Shown here: in pieces, positions 1-9,510 of the stretch
Layout: every line of letters starts with the position of its first letter
Numbering within the stretch: position 1 is the stretch's first letter
Source: Methylotenera sp.
Lineage (GTDB): Bacteria > Pseudomonadota > Gammaproteobacteria > Burkholderiales > Methylophilaceae
Length of the DNA: 64,000 nt
Direction: 5' to 3'
Assembly: GCA_013141495.1 (NCBI GenBank)
Contig: JABFQV010000013.1
Span: forward strand, 1 to 64,000
Notes under the pieces: model-generated
The model's database searches: none
Told to the model about the DNA's origin: nothing
Seen by the model: only the letters and a program-made list of their open reading frames with translations
Program-made: the position numbers and the translations under genes

Positions 1-29
1 GCATGCGAAAGTAGGTCACTGCCAAGCTA
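1..29 (+). rRNA. rrf: 5S ribosomal RNA, 3' end only
   Basis: The first bases match the conserved 3' part of proteobacterial 5S rRNA (GCGAAAGTAGG followed by CTGCCAAGC, compare GCGAGAGTAGG...CTGCCAGGC in E. coli). An intrinsic terminator follows at once, as expected at the end of an rRNA operon. The rest of the operon lies left of the window. The exact 3' end is uncertain by a few bases because the pairing 5' strand is not visible. Confidence 0.85.
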
Positions 30-37
30 TTTACACT

Positions 38-71
38 AAAAACCCCATCATGATCGTGATGGGGTTTTTTT
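38..71 (+). terminator. Intrinsic terminator of the rRNA operon
   Basis: Arms ACCCCATCA and TGATGGGGT form a stem around a six-base loop, with an A-run before and seven T after. It lies nine bases after the 5S end. The A-run and T-run allow function on both strands, so it may also stop transcripts coming from the minus-strand regulator gene. Confidence 0.9.
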
Positions 72-208
72 ATGCCCGGCGTATGGGGTGCCTATAAGCC
101 TCATTAGGTGTTTGCTTATTCAAAACATGTGAGCAAGATTGCTTGATTTACGTAGCCGTTTCACTTATTACAAAGTGGTTTTGGATTGTGCATCACTTGA
201 TGCGGTAA

Positions 209-877
209 TCAAATGCCTACGATTTTTTCTAGTGCGCTACGGTTGATAATTTCAATTTGGCCTCTGCCTAGTGATACAGAGCCCTTTTGTTCTAGGCGCT
301 TTAGTTGACGACTCACAACTTCACGCGCGGTACCTAACTCATCGGCTATTTGCTGGTGAGTGCGAACAATTTGTGTGTTGTTCGCATCAAGTAACACTTT
401 CGCAAGACGCGCGTCAAGATTATGAAAAGCGACTTCATCAAGCAATACGATAAGGTCGCTAATAAGTGCACCATAGTTTGTCATCACAAATTTACGAAAG
501 ACACTTGAATCAAGCATCAGTTGATGAAATGCAGTTGCAGGTATTAATACATCTCGAATAGGCTCTTCTACGATTGTTGAGGCGGGATAGTCGCTATTGC
601 CTAATAGGCATGTTGTGGTGATTACACAAGTTTCGCCTGAACCAACACGATATAGCAGAATTTCGCGACCATTTGATGACATTTTATATACGCGAGATTT
701 CCCTGCCAATCTCATCACGTAAGCGCCGCAAGGTGTACCTTCACGATAGCCAATAGTCCCTGTCGGGGCTTCTACAATTCGAGAATATTTGCTTAGCATA
801 TCTTTGGCCGACTGCTCTAAGTTCCTGAGTTCTGGAAATTGTTCAAGCCAATCAAGGCCATTAACTGAATTTAGCAT
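209..877 (-). CDS. Crp/Fnr-family transcriptional regulator
   Basis: 222 residues, the usual length for Crp/Fnr regulators. Residues about 30-125 look like the cyclic-nucleotide-binding-type beta barrel, followed by a dimer helix (about 130-150) and a winged helix-turn-helix at about 173-194 (THQQIADELGTAREVVSRQL). Cysteines at 50, 84 and 90 do not form the N-terminal cluster that binds Fe-S in Fnr, so an oxygen-sensing Fnr role is not supported. The effector is unknown. The start is preceded by AGGA at a suitable distance. It is transcribed toward the rRNA terminator; no partner gene is obvious. Confidence 0.85.
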   Translation of the reverse strand: MLNSVNGLDWLEQFPELRNLEQSAKDMLSKYSRIVEAPTGTIGYREGTPCGAYVMRLAGKSRVYKMSSNGREILLYRVGSGETCVITTTCLLGNSDYPASTIVEEPIRDVLIPATAFHQLMLDSSVFRKFVMTNYGALISDLIVLLDEVAFHNLDARLAKVLLDANNTQIVRTHQQIADELGTAREVVSRQLKRLEQKGSVSLGRGQIEIINRSALEKIVGI

Positions 878-949
878 TACATATATCCTAGTAATATAGT
901 CAAGTTATTGTAACGATAAAAATTAGGCGTGTCAGTATTTTTAGCGTAA

Positions 950-2407
950 CTAATCTACAATTAAACTTTTTAAAACCTCAATGCCAAATCCGACACCAAA
1001 ACCATTGGTGTCGGTTTGTATGGCGCCTAGGCCGCCTTTGCGATTAGCTGATGATAAGTCGGCATGCAACCAGGCGACGTCGTTTTCGATAAATTTACCT
1101 AAAAATCTGGCAGCATGAATATGATCGCCACCGCCTTCAAGCGTACATTGTTTAATATCAGCAATATCACTATCTAAGTCGCTATCAAAGTCATCATCGT
1201 ATGGAAACGCTACTATGCGTTCGCCTGCCTTGGTCCCAGCACGAACTGCTGTGCAGGCTAGTTCTGGCTGATTAGCAATAATGCCGCTCATGCGGTCGCT
1301 TAGTGCCGTAATCATGCTGCCTGTCAACGTGGCAAAATCTAGAATAACATCGGGTTTTTGGCGTGAAGCAAGAGTAAGCGTGTCTGCCAACACCATGCGA
1401 CCTTCTGCATCGGTGTGTATGATTTCAATGCTCATTCCATTGAGCGCGGTAACTACATCATTTTGTTTATAAGCGTTGGGGCTGATATGATTTTGAGCGA
1501 TGGCTAGCCAACAGTCTAGTTTGATGGGTAGTTGCATTTGGCTGGCTGCAAGCAAAATACCTAAAGCAACCGCAGAGCCATTCATATCTTCATGCATCCC
1601 TAACATGTATTTTGCGGGCTTGAGGTTATGACCACCAGTATCAAAACAAATGCCTTTACCGACGATAGCAATGTGTTTTTGAGCATTTTCTGCATGGTAT
1701 GAAAGATGCACAATTGCAGCGTCTGCAGGTTCAGACCCTTGACCTACTGCCACAAAGGCGCCTGCGCCCATCTTTTTGAGTGCAGCCATATCAAACTCTT
1801 CATGTTGCCAGCCATGGTCTTTGGCTAAGGCGGCTACTTTTTTCCGATAAATGGTTGGTGTTAGTTCGTTTGGAGGAGTCAAAGTCAGCTGGCGGCACAG
1901 AGCATTGCCAGCGACGCGCGCGTTGACATAAGCATAATCGTGATTAGCTTGGTAGCCATAAATGCTTACGTTTTTTAACGCGCTAGACTTTTGATCTTTT
2001 TTTCTATTGGGGAGCGTTACCGAGTTGGCTGTTACCACGTAGTAGGCTGCGCATGCATGTGCTTCACGCGTTACATCATCGCCAAATACACAGATAGCTA
2101 TGCTATCCGGTTGCTCGTCAAATAATGGTTTGGCTGCTTTACGCAGTAGCGTATGGCGCTGAAACATGTTGAGTTTGTTACTTAAGGCGACAAAGCTTAT
2201 AACGTTGCCATCAGGTAAGTCTAAAGTGACTGGCGATTTAAATAGATCTTTGTATTCACCTTTACTTCGGTTTAACTTGCTTTGTAAATCCGTAAGATAT
2301 GGCAGCGCTTTTTCTTCTTTTTCAGTTAAAACAAAAAGTATGTGCTTATGTGTTTTTAATGAATTTTCATTGGCAATCTCTGCATTTTGCAGTAGTTTTA
2401 TAGACAT
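950..2407 (-). CDS. M17 (leucyl aminopeptidase) family metallopeptidase
   Basis: 485 residues. The C-terminal catalytic domain holds all expected residues: K251 and D256 in GKGICFDTGG, K263, D274 in EDMNGS, and D333, E335 and R337 in the HTDAEGRMVLADTL signature. These ligands bind two divalent metals in the family, and the enzyme removes N-terminal residues from peptides in the cytoplasm. The N-terminal domain (1-160) is divergent from E. coli PepA, so I give no gene symbol. It is divergent from aceE, with a 276-bp shared upstream region. Confidence 0.88.
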   Translation of the reverse strand: MSIKLLQNAEIANENSLKTHKHILFVLTEKEEKALPYLTDLQSKLNRSKGEYKDLFKSPVTLDLPDGNVISFVALSNKLNMFQRHTLLRKAAKPLFDEQPDSIAICVFGDDVTREAHACAAYYVVTANSVTLPNRKKDQKSSALKNVSIYGYQANHDYAYVNARVAGNALCRQLTLTPPNELTPTIYRKKVAALAKDHGWQHEEFDMAALKKMGAGAFVAVGQGSEPADAAIVHLSYHAENAQKHIAIVGKGICFDTGGHNLKPAKYMLGMHEDMNGSAVALGILLAASQMQLPIKLDCWLAIAQNHISPNAYKQNDVVTALNGMSIEIIHTDAEGRMVLADTLTLASRQKPDVILDFATLTGSMITALSDRMSGIIANQPELACTAVRAGTKAGERIVAFPYDDDFDSDLDSDIADIKQCTLEGGGDHIHAARFLGKFIENDVAWLHADLSSANRKGGLGAIQTDTNGFGVGFGIEVLKSLIVD

Positions 2408-2683
2408 TTACAATCCTTAAAGTTTGATGAAAAGGGCACTTAATCTGCATCAATGAGTGTTGGTTTAATGTGAAAAGAACGCGACTAAACTTGACCAAAA
2501 CCACTAAAAAAGCCACACTACGGTTTTATGAAATTATTCTACTACGCACGCTGTGTGCGTAGTATTTCAGACACGCTATATTTGTTTTTGTTGCTTTTAG
2601 TTTGCATGGTGATTATACCAATTGGGGTGCAGTCACGGGGACTAAGAAATTACGCAAATACAGTCACACGGAGCCCCAACTGA
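2408..2683. promoter_or_regulatory. Shared upstream region of the aminopeptidase and aceE
   Basis: 276 bp between divergent starts, so it must hold promoters for both genes. I see AT-rich stretches but no promoter I can place with confidence. GGAG at about 2671 lies 9-10 bases before the aceE ATG and is its ribosome binding site. No PdhR-type operator was recognised. Confidence 0.4.
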
Positions 2684-5353
2684 ATGTCATTAAACACACA
2701 TTTGAGTAACCCAGATACTGATCGTCAAGAAACCCAAGAATGGCTGGATGCACTTGCCGCTGTTATTGAAACCGAGGGCACGGAGCGTGCACATTTCTTA
2801 CTGGAGGCGATGATAGATCAAGCACGTCGTTCTGGCAGTAATTTGCCTTACAACGCGACTACCGCTTATGTGAATACCATCCCAACACACTTGCAGGCTA
2901 AACTACCAGGTGACCCTGAAATGGAGCGACGCGTGCGTGCATTAGTGCGCTGGAATGCCATTATGACCGTGTTGCGTGCTAATGAGAAATCTCCTGGAGT
3001 CGGTGGGCATATTGCGAGTTTTCAATCAGCGGCAACATTGTATGACACCGGCTTTAATTACTTTTTTAGAGCAGCTAATGAAAACTTTGGCGGTGATTGC
3101 GTCTATTTTCAAGGGCACTCATCGCCAGGGGTTTATGCGCGTGCATTTTTAGAAGGTCGTATTACTGAAGAGAGAATGGATAATTTCCGCCAAGAAACGG
3201 GTGGTAATGGTTTGCCTAGCTACCCACATCCTTGGCTGATGCCTGATTTTTGGCAATTTCCAACGGTTTCAATGGGTTTAGGCCCACTGGCAGGTATTTA
3301 TCAAGCACGCTTTTTGAAATACATTCATGATCGCGGTATTGCTGACACTTCTGATCGCAAAGTATGGGTGTTCTGTGGTGATGGCGAGATGGATGAGCCA
3401 GAATCATTAGGTGCAATTTCACTGGCTTCACGTGAGAAGTTAGATAACCTGATTTTTGTGATTAACTGTAACCTGCAACGTCTAGACGGCCCTGTGCGCG
3501 GTAACGGAAAGATTATCCAAGAACTGGAATCTGATTTTAGAGGCTCAGGCTGGAATGTGCTCAAAGTCATCTGGGGTTCATATTGGGACCCATTGTTGGC
3601 GATGGACAAAGATGGTTTGCTGAAAAAACGCATGGAAGAATGTGTAGATGGCGAGTATCAAAACTTTAAAGCTAAAGGTGGCGCTTATACCCGCGAGCAT
3701 TTCTTTGGCAAGTATCCAGAGTTAAAAGCGATGGTTGCTGCGATGAGTGACCAAGATATTTGGCGCTTAAACCGTGGTGGTCACGATCCACATAAAGTGT
3801 TTGCCGCTTACAACGCTGCGGTGAATCACAAAGGTCAACCAACGGTAATTTTAGCTAAAACAGTTAAAGGCTACGGCATGGGCCAGGCTGGCGAGGCTCA
3901 AAATATCACGCATCAACAAAAAAGCATGGATATTGAGTCGTTGAAGAAATTCCGTGACCGCTTTGACTTACCTATTACCGATGAACAAGTGGAAAACTTG
4001 TCATTTTACAAACCTGCTGACGATAGCCCTGAAATGCAGTACATGGCTGAGCGCCGTGCCGCGATGGGGGGCTTTGTGCCGCAACGTCGTCAACAAGGTA
4101 ATGCGCTTACTGTACCTGAGTTGTCAGCGTTTGAAAATATGCTGGTTTCTACAGGCGAGCGTGAAATATCAACCACGATGGCGTTTGTGCGCATACTTTC
4201 TACTTTGGTGCGTGATAAGCAGATTGGCAAGTTCATTGTGCCGATTGTGCCAGATGAAGCGCGTACCTTTGGTATGGAAGGCTTGTTCCGTCAGTTAGGT
4301 ATCTACGCCAGCCAAGGCCAGTTGTACGAGCCGATGGATTCTGACCAAGTGATGTATTACAAAGAGTCTAAAGATGGTCAAATTTTAGAAGAAGGCATCA
4401 ACGAGGCGGGTTCATTCGCTAGTTGGCTGGCAGCCGCTACGTCTTACAGCGTGACCGGTGTACAGATGATTCCGTTTTACATTTACTATTCTATGTTTGG
4501 TTTCCAGCGTATTGGCGACCTAGCCTGGATGGCTGGTGATTCACGTGCGCGAGGTTTCTTGCTTGGTGCAACCGCTGGCCGTACCACCTTGAATGGTGAA
4601 GGTTTGCAACACGAAGATGGTCATAGCCATTTGATGTCAGCGACTATTCCTAACTGTATTTCGTATGACCCGACGTTTGCTTATGAATTAGCCGTGATTA
4701 TTCAAGAAGGCTTGCGCCGTATGGTGCAAAACCAGGAAGACGTGTATTACTACATTACGTTAATGAATGAAAACTACAGCCACCCAGAAATGCCGAAAGA
4801 CAGTGCAGAAGGCATTCTTAAAGGACTGTACAACTTTAGTAAATCTAAGGCTAAAGGTGAAAAAGTTCAATTGATGGGTAGTGGTGTGATTCTGCGTGAA
4901 GTGATTGCTGCGGCAGAACTGCTGGAAAAAGACTGGGGCATTGCCGCTGACGTATGGAGCGCGCCTAGCTTTACCGAGTTGCGCCGCGAAGGTTTGGATT
5001 GTGAGCGCTGGAATATGCTTAACCCGGAAAAACCGCAAAGAGTAAGCTATGTTGCGCAGTGTCTGAAAGATGCAAAAGGTCCTGTCATTGTTTCAACCGA
5101 CTACATGAAGAGCTTTGCTGAGCAAATTCAACGCTTCGTACCTAATAAGTTTGTCGCCCTTGGCACTGATGGCTTTGGTCGCTCAGATAGCCGTGAAGCT
5201 TTGCGTGACTTCTTTGAAGTGAACCGATATTACGTTGTGGTGGCTGCATTGAAAGCTTTGAGTGACGACGGAAAATTACCGGCAGCCACAGTGGCTGAGG
5301 CGGTTAAAAAATACAACTTAAATGCTAACAAGCCAAACCCAACGACAGTTTAA
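2684..5353 (+). CDS. aceE: Pyruvate dehydrogenase E1 component (homodimeric)
   Basis: 889 residues, the length of the homodimeric E1p of Gram-negative bacteria. It decarboxylates pyruvate with thiamine diphosphate and passes the acetyl group to the lipoyl arm of E2. The ThDP-binding motif begins with GDGEMDEPES (GDG at 232-234) and ends with INCNLQRLDGP (about 260-270). HSSPGVYARAFLEGR (about 145-159) and GLQHEDGHSH are also typical. It is followed after 12 bp by aceF, so the two are co-transcribed. Confidence 0.98.
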   Translation: MSLNTHLSNPDTDRQETQEWLDALAAVIETEGTERAHFLLEAMIDQARRSGSNLPYNATTAYVNTIPTHLQAKLPGDPEMERRVRALVRWNAIMTVLRANEKSPGVGGHIASFQSAATLYDTGFNYFFRAANENFGGDCVYFQGHSSPGVYARAFLEGRITEERMDNFRQETGGNGLPSYPHPWLMPDFWQFPTVSMGLGPLAGIYQARFLKYIHDRGIADTSDRKVWVFCGDGEMDEPESLGAISLASREKLDNLIFVINCNLQRLDGPVRGNGKIIQELESDFRGSGWNVLKVIWGSYWDPLLAMDKDGLLKKRMEECVDGEYQNFKAKGGAYTREHFFGKYPELKAMVAAMSDQDIWRLNRGGHDPHKVFAAYNAAVNHKGQPTVILAKTVKGYGMGQAGEAQNITHQQKSMDIESLKKFRDRFDLPITDEQVENLSFYKPADDSPEMQYMAERRAAMGGFVPQRRQQGNALTVPELSAFENMLVSTGEREISTTMAFVRILSTLVRDKQIGKFIVPIVPDEARTFGMEGLFRQLGIYASQGQLYEPMDSDQVMYYKESKDGQILEEGINEAGSFASWLAAATSYSVTGVQMIPFYIYYSMFGFQRIGDLAWMAGDSRARGFLLGATAGRTTLNGEGLQHEDGHSHLMSATIPNCISYDPTFAYELAVIIQEGLRRMVQNQEDVYYYITLMNENYSHPEMPKDSAEGILKGLYNFSKSKAKGEKVQLMGSGVILREVIAAAELLEKDWGIAADVWSAPSFTELRREGLDCERWNMLNPEKPQRVSYVAQCLKDAKGPVIVSTDYMKSFAEQIQRFVPNKFVALGTDGFGRSDSREALRDFFEVNRYYVVVAALKALSDDGKLPAATVAEAVKKYNLNANKPNPTTV

Positions 5354-5365
5354 GGATACGCACAC

Positions 5366-6700
5366 ATGGCAGTACAAGACATATTCGTCCCCGACATTGG
5401 CAATTTCGACTCTGTTGATGTGATTGAAGTTTTAGTTAAAGCTGGCGACACTATCGCTAAAGATGACTCATTGATTACCGTTGAGTCTGACAAGGCCTCA
5501 ATGGATATTCCAGCGCCTTATTCTGGCGTGGTGAAAGAGGTGAAAATCAAAGTCGGCGATAAAGTCGCACAAGGCACGTTGATGATCACTTTGGATGTGA
5601 GCGATGCGGCAGCGAAACCTACGACAGAGCCAGCTACTCCAGCGGTGGTGGAACCTGTAGCCGAAATAGCCAAAGTAGCGATCCCTGAACCAAGCCGACC
5701 TGCACCTGAGCCACCTAAACCGATAGCGCCGGTTCAGCAACCTGCGCCAGTGGGTGAGCATGCTGTGGTTGCACCTGGCAAGCTTTCGCATGCGAGTCCA
5801 TCTATTCGTAAATTTGCACGTGAGTTAGGTGTGGATTTGGCGCATGTTAAGGGAAGTGGCGCTAAAAATCGTATTTTACAAAGTGACGTCCAGGGCTATG
5901 TAAAAGGCGAATTGGCGAAACCACGCACTGAGAATATGGGCGCCGGTGTTAGTAGCTTGGCGGCATTGCCAATGCCGGTGATTGATTTTAGCCAGTTTGG
6001 CGCGATTGAAACAAAAGCATTATCGCGTATTAAAAAGCTTTCAGGCGCTAACTTACATCGAAATTGGGTCACTGCACCACATGTAACACAGTTTGATGAG
6101 GCGGATATCACAGACTTGGAAGACTTTAGAAAGTCTATGCAGGCCGAGGCTGAAAAGCGCGGTGTAAAACTCACCATGTTGGCATTTTTGATTAAAGCTT
6201 CGGTCAATGCGCTTAAAGCTTATCCTAACTTTAATGCATCACTGTCACCAGATGGCGATAGCTTGATTCTAAAAAATTACTTCAATATCGGTTTTGCTTG
6301 CGACACGCCGGATGGCTTGGTTGTGCCAGTCGTGAAAGATGTACAGCAAAAAGACGTGCTGGATATTGCGCGTGATTTAGCAGAGCTCTCAACCAAAGCC
6401 CGTGAACGTAAGCTAAAAGTAGAAGAGATGCAGGGTGGCTGCTTTACAATATCCAGCTTGGGCGGCATCGGCGGCACCATGTTTACGCCGATTATCAACT
6501 GCCCAGAAGTCGCTATTTTAGGCGTTTCGCGTTCTAGCATGCAACCAGTGTATGACGCCAAAACTAAAACTTTTGAGCCGAGGTTAATGTTGCCAATGTC
6601 ATTATCTTACGATCATAGAGTGGTGGATGGTGCCGATGGTGCACGCTTTACTAGCCATATGCGCATGATGCTAAGTGATGTGCGTAGGTTATTGCTGTAG
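5366..6700 (+). CDS. aceF: Pyruvate dehydrogenase E2, dihydrolipoyl acetyltransferase
   Basis: 444 residues. Domain order: one lipoyl domain (1-75, lipoylated K43 in ESDKASM), a Pro/Ala-rich linker (about 80-135), a peripheral subunit-binding domain (about 140-178, SPSIRKFARELGVDL), and the catalytic domain ending with HRVVDG (H417, D421). It transfers acetyl to CoA and forms the core of the complex. A single lipoyl domain is fewer than the three of E. coli. The lipoyl domain is very similar to the one on lpdA downstream. Confidence 0.97.
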   Translation: MAVQDIFVPDIGNFDSVDVIEVLVKAGDTIAKDDSLITVESDKASMDIPAPYSGVVKEVKIKVGDKVAQGTLMITLDVSDAAAKPTTEPATPAVVEPVAEIAKVAIPEPSRPAPEPPKPIAPVQQPAPVGEHAVVAPGKLSHASPSIRKFARELGVDLAHVKGSGAKNRILQSDVQGYVKGELAKPRTENMGAGVSSLAALPMPVIDFSQFGAIETKALSRIKKLSGANLHRNWVTAPHVTQFDEADITDLEDFRKSMQAEAEKRGVKLTMLAFLIKASVNALKAYPNFNASLSPDGDSLILKNYFNIGFACDTPDGLVVPVVKDVQQKDVLDIARDLAELSTKARERKLKVEEMQGGCFTISSLGGIGGTMFTPIINCPEVAILGVSRSSMQPVYDAKTKTFEPRLMLPMSLSYDHRVVDGADGARFTSHMRMMLSDVRRLLL

Positions 6701-6713
6701 TTGTTAGTATTCT

Positions 6714-6741
6714 AAAAGGGCGCTATTAGCGCCCTTTTTTT
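6714..6741 (+). terminator. Intrinsic terminator after aceF
   Basis: GGGCGC, a TATTA loop, GCGCCC and seven T. It lies 14 bp after the aceF stop and ends the aceEF transcript, so the Yip1-like gene and lpdA probably have their own promoters. Confidence 0.92.
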
Positions 6742-6930
6742 ATTTTGATCCGTTGATTAAACTTGTTAGCTATTTACAAACAGCTTAAATCTATCAATAC
6801 TTCGTTTAGGTGCTTTCTTAAAGCGGATGTTTAAGAAAAAACTAGTATTACGGTTAATTAGATTTGATTTGCAACATATTGCCTAGCATTAACGCTAGAT
6901 TTTTCAGTTTAGTCGATTGAGGATCACGTC

Positions 6931-7518
6931 ATGAGTCTTTTAAATTTGTTTTGGTTGTTTTTTGCTCCTAACAAGGGCTGGCGACATTTGGTGCAAAGTA
7001 AACCGTCGATACATCGGCTTTACTTATTGCATGTTGTACCATTGTCAATGATTCCGCCGCTGTTTTTGTATTTTGCAGGCAGTCAATACGCAGGTGGTTT
7101 AATCCCTATATTGTCCCCTTCTAAATTATTGCTGGCTGCGGTTATTTTGTTTATGGTCGAACTGGTGGCGGTGCCGGTGATGGCAATGATTGTTCGTCAG
7201 TTAGCTGAAGTTGCCGAGATTCATCCCAGCTACCATGATTCTTTTACTTTTGCTGCAGTAGCGCCGACACCGCTGTGGTTAGCGCCCATTGCTTTTCTTA
7301 TCTTTCCTAATATTACTTTAAGTCTTGTGGTATTAACTTTGGCGATTATGGCGACCATTGGTTTTATTTATTATGGGATTCCAGCGGTATTCCGGTTAAA
7401 AGACCGTGGACACACTATGTTGATGTTCGGTGCGGTGCTGACAGCGGGAGCAATTGCATGGGGCTTTCTTATGGTGTCAACGTTGGTTGTGTTAGGTAGT
7501 GTACAAAATCTTTATTAG
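6931..7518 (+). CDS. Yip1-family inner membrane protein
   Basis: 195 residues, mostly hydrophobic, with about five likely membrane segments (roughly 35-55, 70-95, 110-130, 135-155, 165-190). The N-terminus (NLFWLFFAPNKGWRHL) matches the start of bacterial Yip1-domain proteins. GAGG precedes the ATG at a good distance. It sits between aceF and lpdA, outside the aceEF transcript. Function is unknown; the position does not prove a link to pyruvate dehydrogenase. Confidence 0.75.
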   Translation: MSLLNLFWLFFAPNKGWRHLVQSKPSIHRLYLLHVVPLSMIPPLFLYFAGSQYAGGLIPILSPSKLLLAAVILFMVELVAVPVMAMIVRQLAEVAEIHPSYHDSFTFAAVAPTPLWLAPIAFLIFPNITLSLVVLTLAIMATIGFIYYGIPAVFRLKDRGHTMLMFGAVLTAGAIAWGFLMVSTLVVLGSVQNLY

Positions 7519-7717
7519 TTCTCTTTGCAAGTTGTTTGTAGCGGTTAGTTGGGTAATGTTACAACAACATTTTCGCTATCTGCTTACCTTTATTCACCAG
7601 CATTCGTAATGCAAATTATTGGTGCGTTGTATTGGCTATGCATGTTTGTAGGCATGAAAATAGAAGGTTTAATGTTAAAATCACACAAAATAACCAAAGT
7701 TTAAGCAAAGGGTGTGC

Positions 7718-9487
7718 ATGAGTAATTTAGTTGAAGTATTAGTACCTGATATTGGCAACTTCGATAGTGTCGATGTGATTGAGGTGCTGGTTAAAGCCGG
7801 TGACATGATCGCTAAAGAAGACTTGTTGATTACAGTAGAGTCTGACAAAGCATCAATGGATATTCCCTCATCACACGCGGGTACGGTCAAAGAAGTGAAA
7901 GTGAAAGTGGGCGATAAAGTTGCAAAAGGCTCGCTTATCCTGTTGGTAGAAGCTGAAGCGTCGGTGGCGAGCGCACCCGCTAAAGTGGAAGTACCTGCAA
8001 TGGTTTCTGTTGCTACACCGGTTGCCAGTGCACCAGCCCCTGCGTTAGCTGTTGGCAATAACGACCTCAATACACAACTGGTTGTCCTGGGTAGTGGTCC
8101 TGGTGGTTATACCGCGGCTTTCCGCGCGGCAGACTTGGGCCGGCAAGTCGTGCTGATTGAGCGTTACTCAACCTTGGGCGGCGTTTGCCTTAACGTAGGC
8201 TGTATTCCATCTAAAGCATTGTTGCATACGGCAAAAGTCATCACTGAGGCTGAAGAATCCAGTCATCACGGCGTAAGCTTTGGCGCCCCTAAAGTAGATT
8301 TAGACCAATTACGTAATTGGAAAGCGAATGATGTTGTAGGTAAGCTGACAGGTGGTTTGGCCGCGATGGCAAAACAACGCGGCGTGACTGTGGTGCAAGG
8401 CATAGGTAAGTTTACCAGCCCTAATCAAATTGCAGTCACGGCAGCTGATGGTAAAGTGACTATGGTAGGTTTTGAAAACGCAATCATCGCGGCAGGCTCG
8501 CAAGCGACCAAATTCCCTGGCGTGGTTGCAGATGAACGCATTATGGATTCTACCGGGGCATTAGCCTTGGCCGACGTGCCTAAGCGCATGCTAGTGATTG
8601 GTGGCGGCATCATTGGCCTTGAGATGGGTACGGTTTACGATGCCTTGGGCACAAAAGTGAGTGTGGTTGAATTTACCGATGGCCTCATTCAGGGTTGCGA
8701 CCGTGATTTAGTGCGTCCATTACAAAAGCGTATGGAGAAGCGTTTCGAGGCCATTATGCTCAATACCAAAGTGGCGAGCATGGAACCTAAAAAAGACGGT
8801 ATCTATGTGACCTTTGAAGGGGTTAATGGTAACGCTGATGCACCTAAAGACGTAGAGGTTTACGACCGTGTGTTGGTTTCTATTGGCCGCCGACCAAACG
8901 GTAAAAATATCGGTGCTGAAAATGCAGGCGTAGCGGTAGATGATTACGGCTTTATTGCGGTAGATAAACAAATGCGCACCAATGTGCCGCATATCTTCGC
9001 GATTGGTGACATTGTCGGCCAGCCGATGTTGGCACACAAAGCAACGCATGAAGCTAAAGTAGCGGCAGAAGTGATTGCAGGAGAGAAAGTTGAATTTGTC
9101 GCCTCAGTGATTCCATCCGTCGCTTATACCGACCCGGAAGTGGCATGGGTAGGGGTCACTGAAACAGAAGCTAAAGCTAAAGGCATTGCTATCGAAAAGG
9201 CGAGCTTCCCTTGGGCTGCAAGCGGCCGCGCACTTTCAATTGCACGTACCGAAGGTACAACCAAGCTCATATTTGATAAAGAAACACACCGTGTGATTGG
9301 CGCAGGTATTGTAGGTGTTAATGCAGGTGAGTTATTAGCTGAAGCCGTGTTGGCGATTGAAATGGGTGCAGATGCGCATGATTTAGGTTTAACGATCCAT
9401 GCACATCCAACGCTCTCTGAAACAGTGTGCTTTGCCGCTGAGATGAAAGAAGGCACGATTACTGATCTTTACATCAAAAAGCGCTAG
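7718..9487 (+). CDS. lpdA: Dihydrolipoyl dehydrogenase with N-terminal lipoyl domain (E3)
   Basis: 589 residues from the ATG at 7718. AAAGG seven bases upstream favours this over the GTG two codons earlier. Residues 1-77 are a lipoyl domain (K44 in ESDKASM), 80-112 an Ala/Pro linker, and the rest the flavoenzyme: FAD motif GSGPGG (125-130), redox disulfide C157/C162 in GGVCLNVGC, a second dinucleotide fold (GGGIIGLE) and the C-terminal HAHPTLSE. It reoxidises dihydrolipoamide with NAD+. Lipoyl-bearing E3 is known from Neisseria and other betaproteobacteria. Confidence 0.97.
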   Translation: MSNLVEVLVPDIGNFDSVDVIEVLVKAGDMIAKEDLLITVESDKASMDIPSSHAGTVKEVKVKVGDKVAKGSLILLVEAEASVASAPAKVEVPAMVSVATPVASAPAPALAVGNNDLNTQLVVLGSGPGGYTAAFRAADLGRQVVLIERYSTLGGVCLNVGCIPSKALLHTAKVITEAEESSHHGVSFGAPKVDLDQLRNWKANDVVGKLTGGLAAMAKQRGVTVVQGIGKFTSPNQIAVTAADGKVTMVGFENAIIAAGSQATKFPGVVADERIMDSTGALALADVPKRMLVIGGGIIGLEMGTVYDALGTKVSVVEFTDGLIQGCDRDLVRPLQKRMEKRFEAIMLNTKVASMEPKKDGIYVTFEGVNGNADAPKDVEVYDRVLVSIGRRPNGKNIGAENAGVAVDDYGFIAVDKQMRTNVPHIFAIGDIVGQPMLAHKATHEAKVAAEVIAGEKVEFVASVIPSVAYTDPEVAWVGVTETEAKAKGIAIEKASFPWAASGRALSIARTEGTTKLIFDKETHRVIGAGIVGVNAGELLAEAVLAIEMGADAHDLGLTIHAHPTLSETVCFAAEMKEGTITDLYIKKR

Positions 9488-9510
9488 TAAAAAGAAACTA
9501 AAGTAAATGC

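Noticed and set aside
7712-7717. GTG start for lpdA
   Set aside because: The ATG at 7718 has better spacing to AAAGG and gives the usual [11 protein letters not shown] start.
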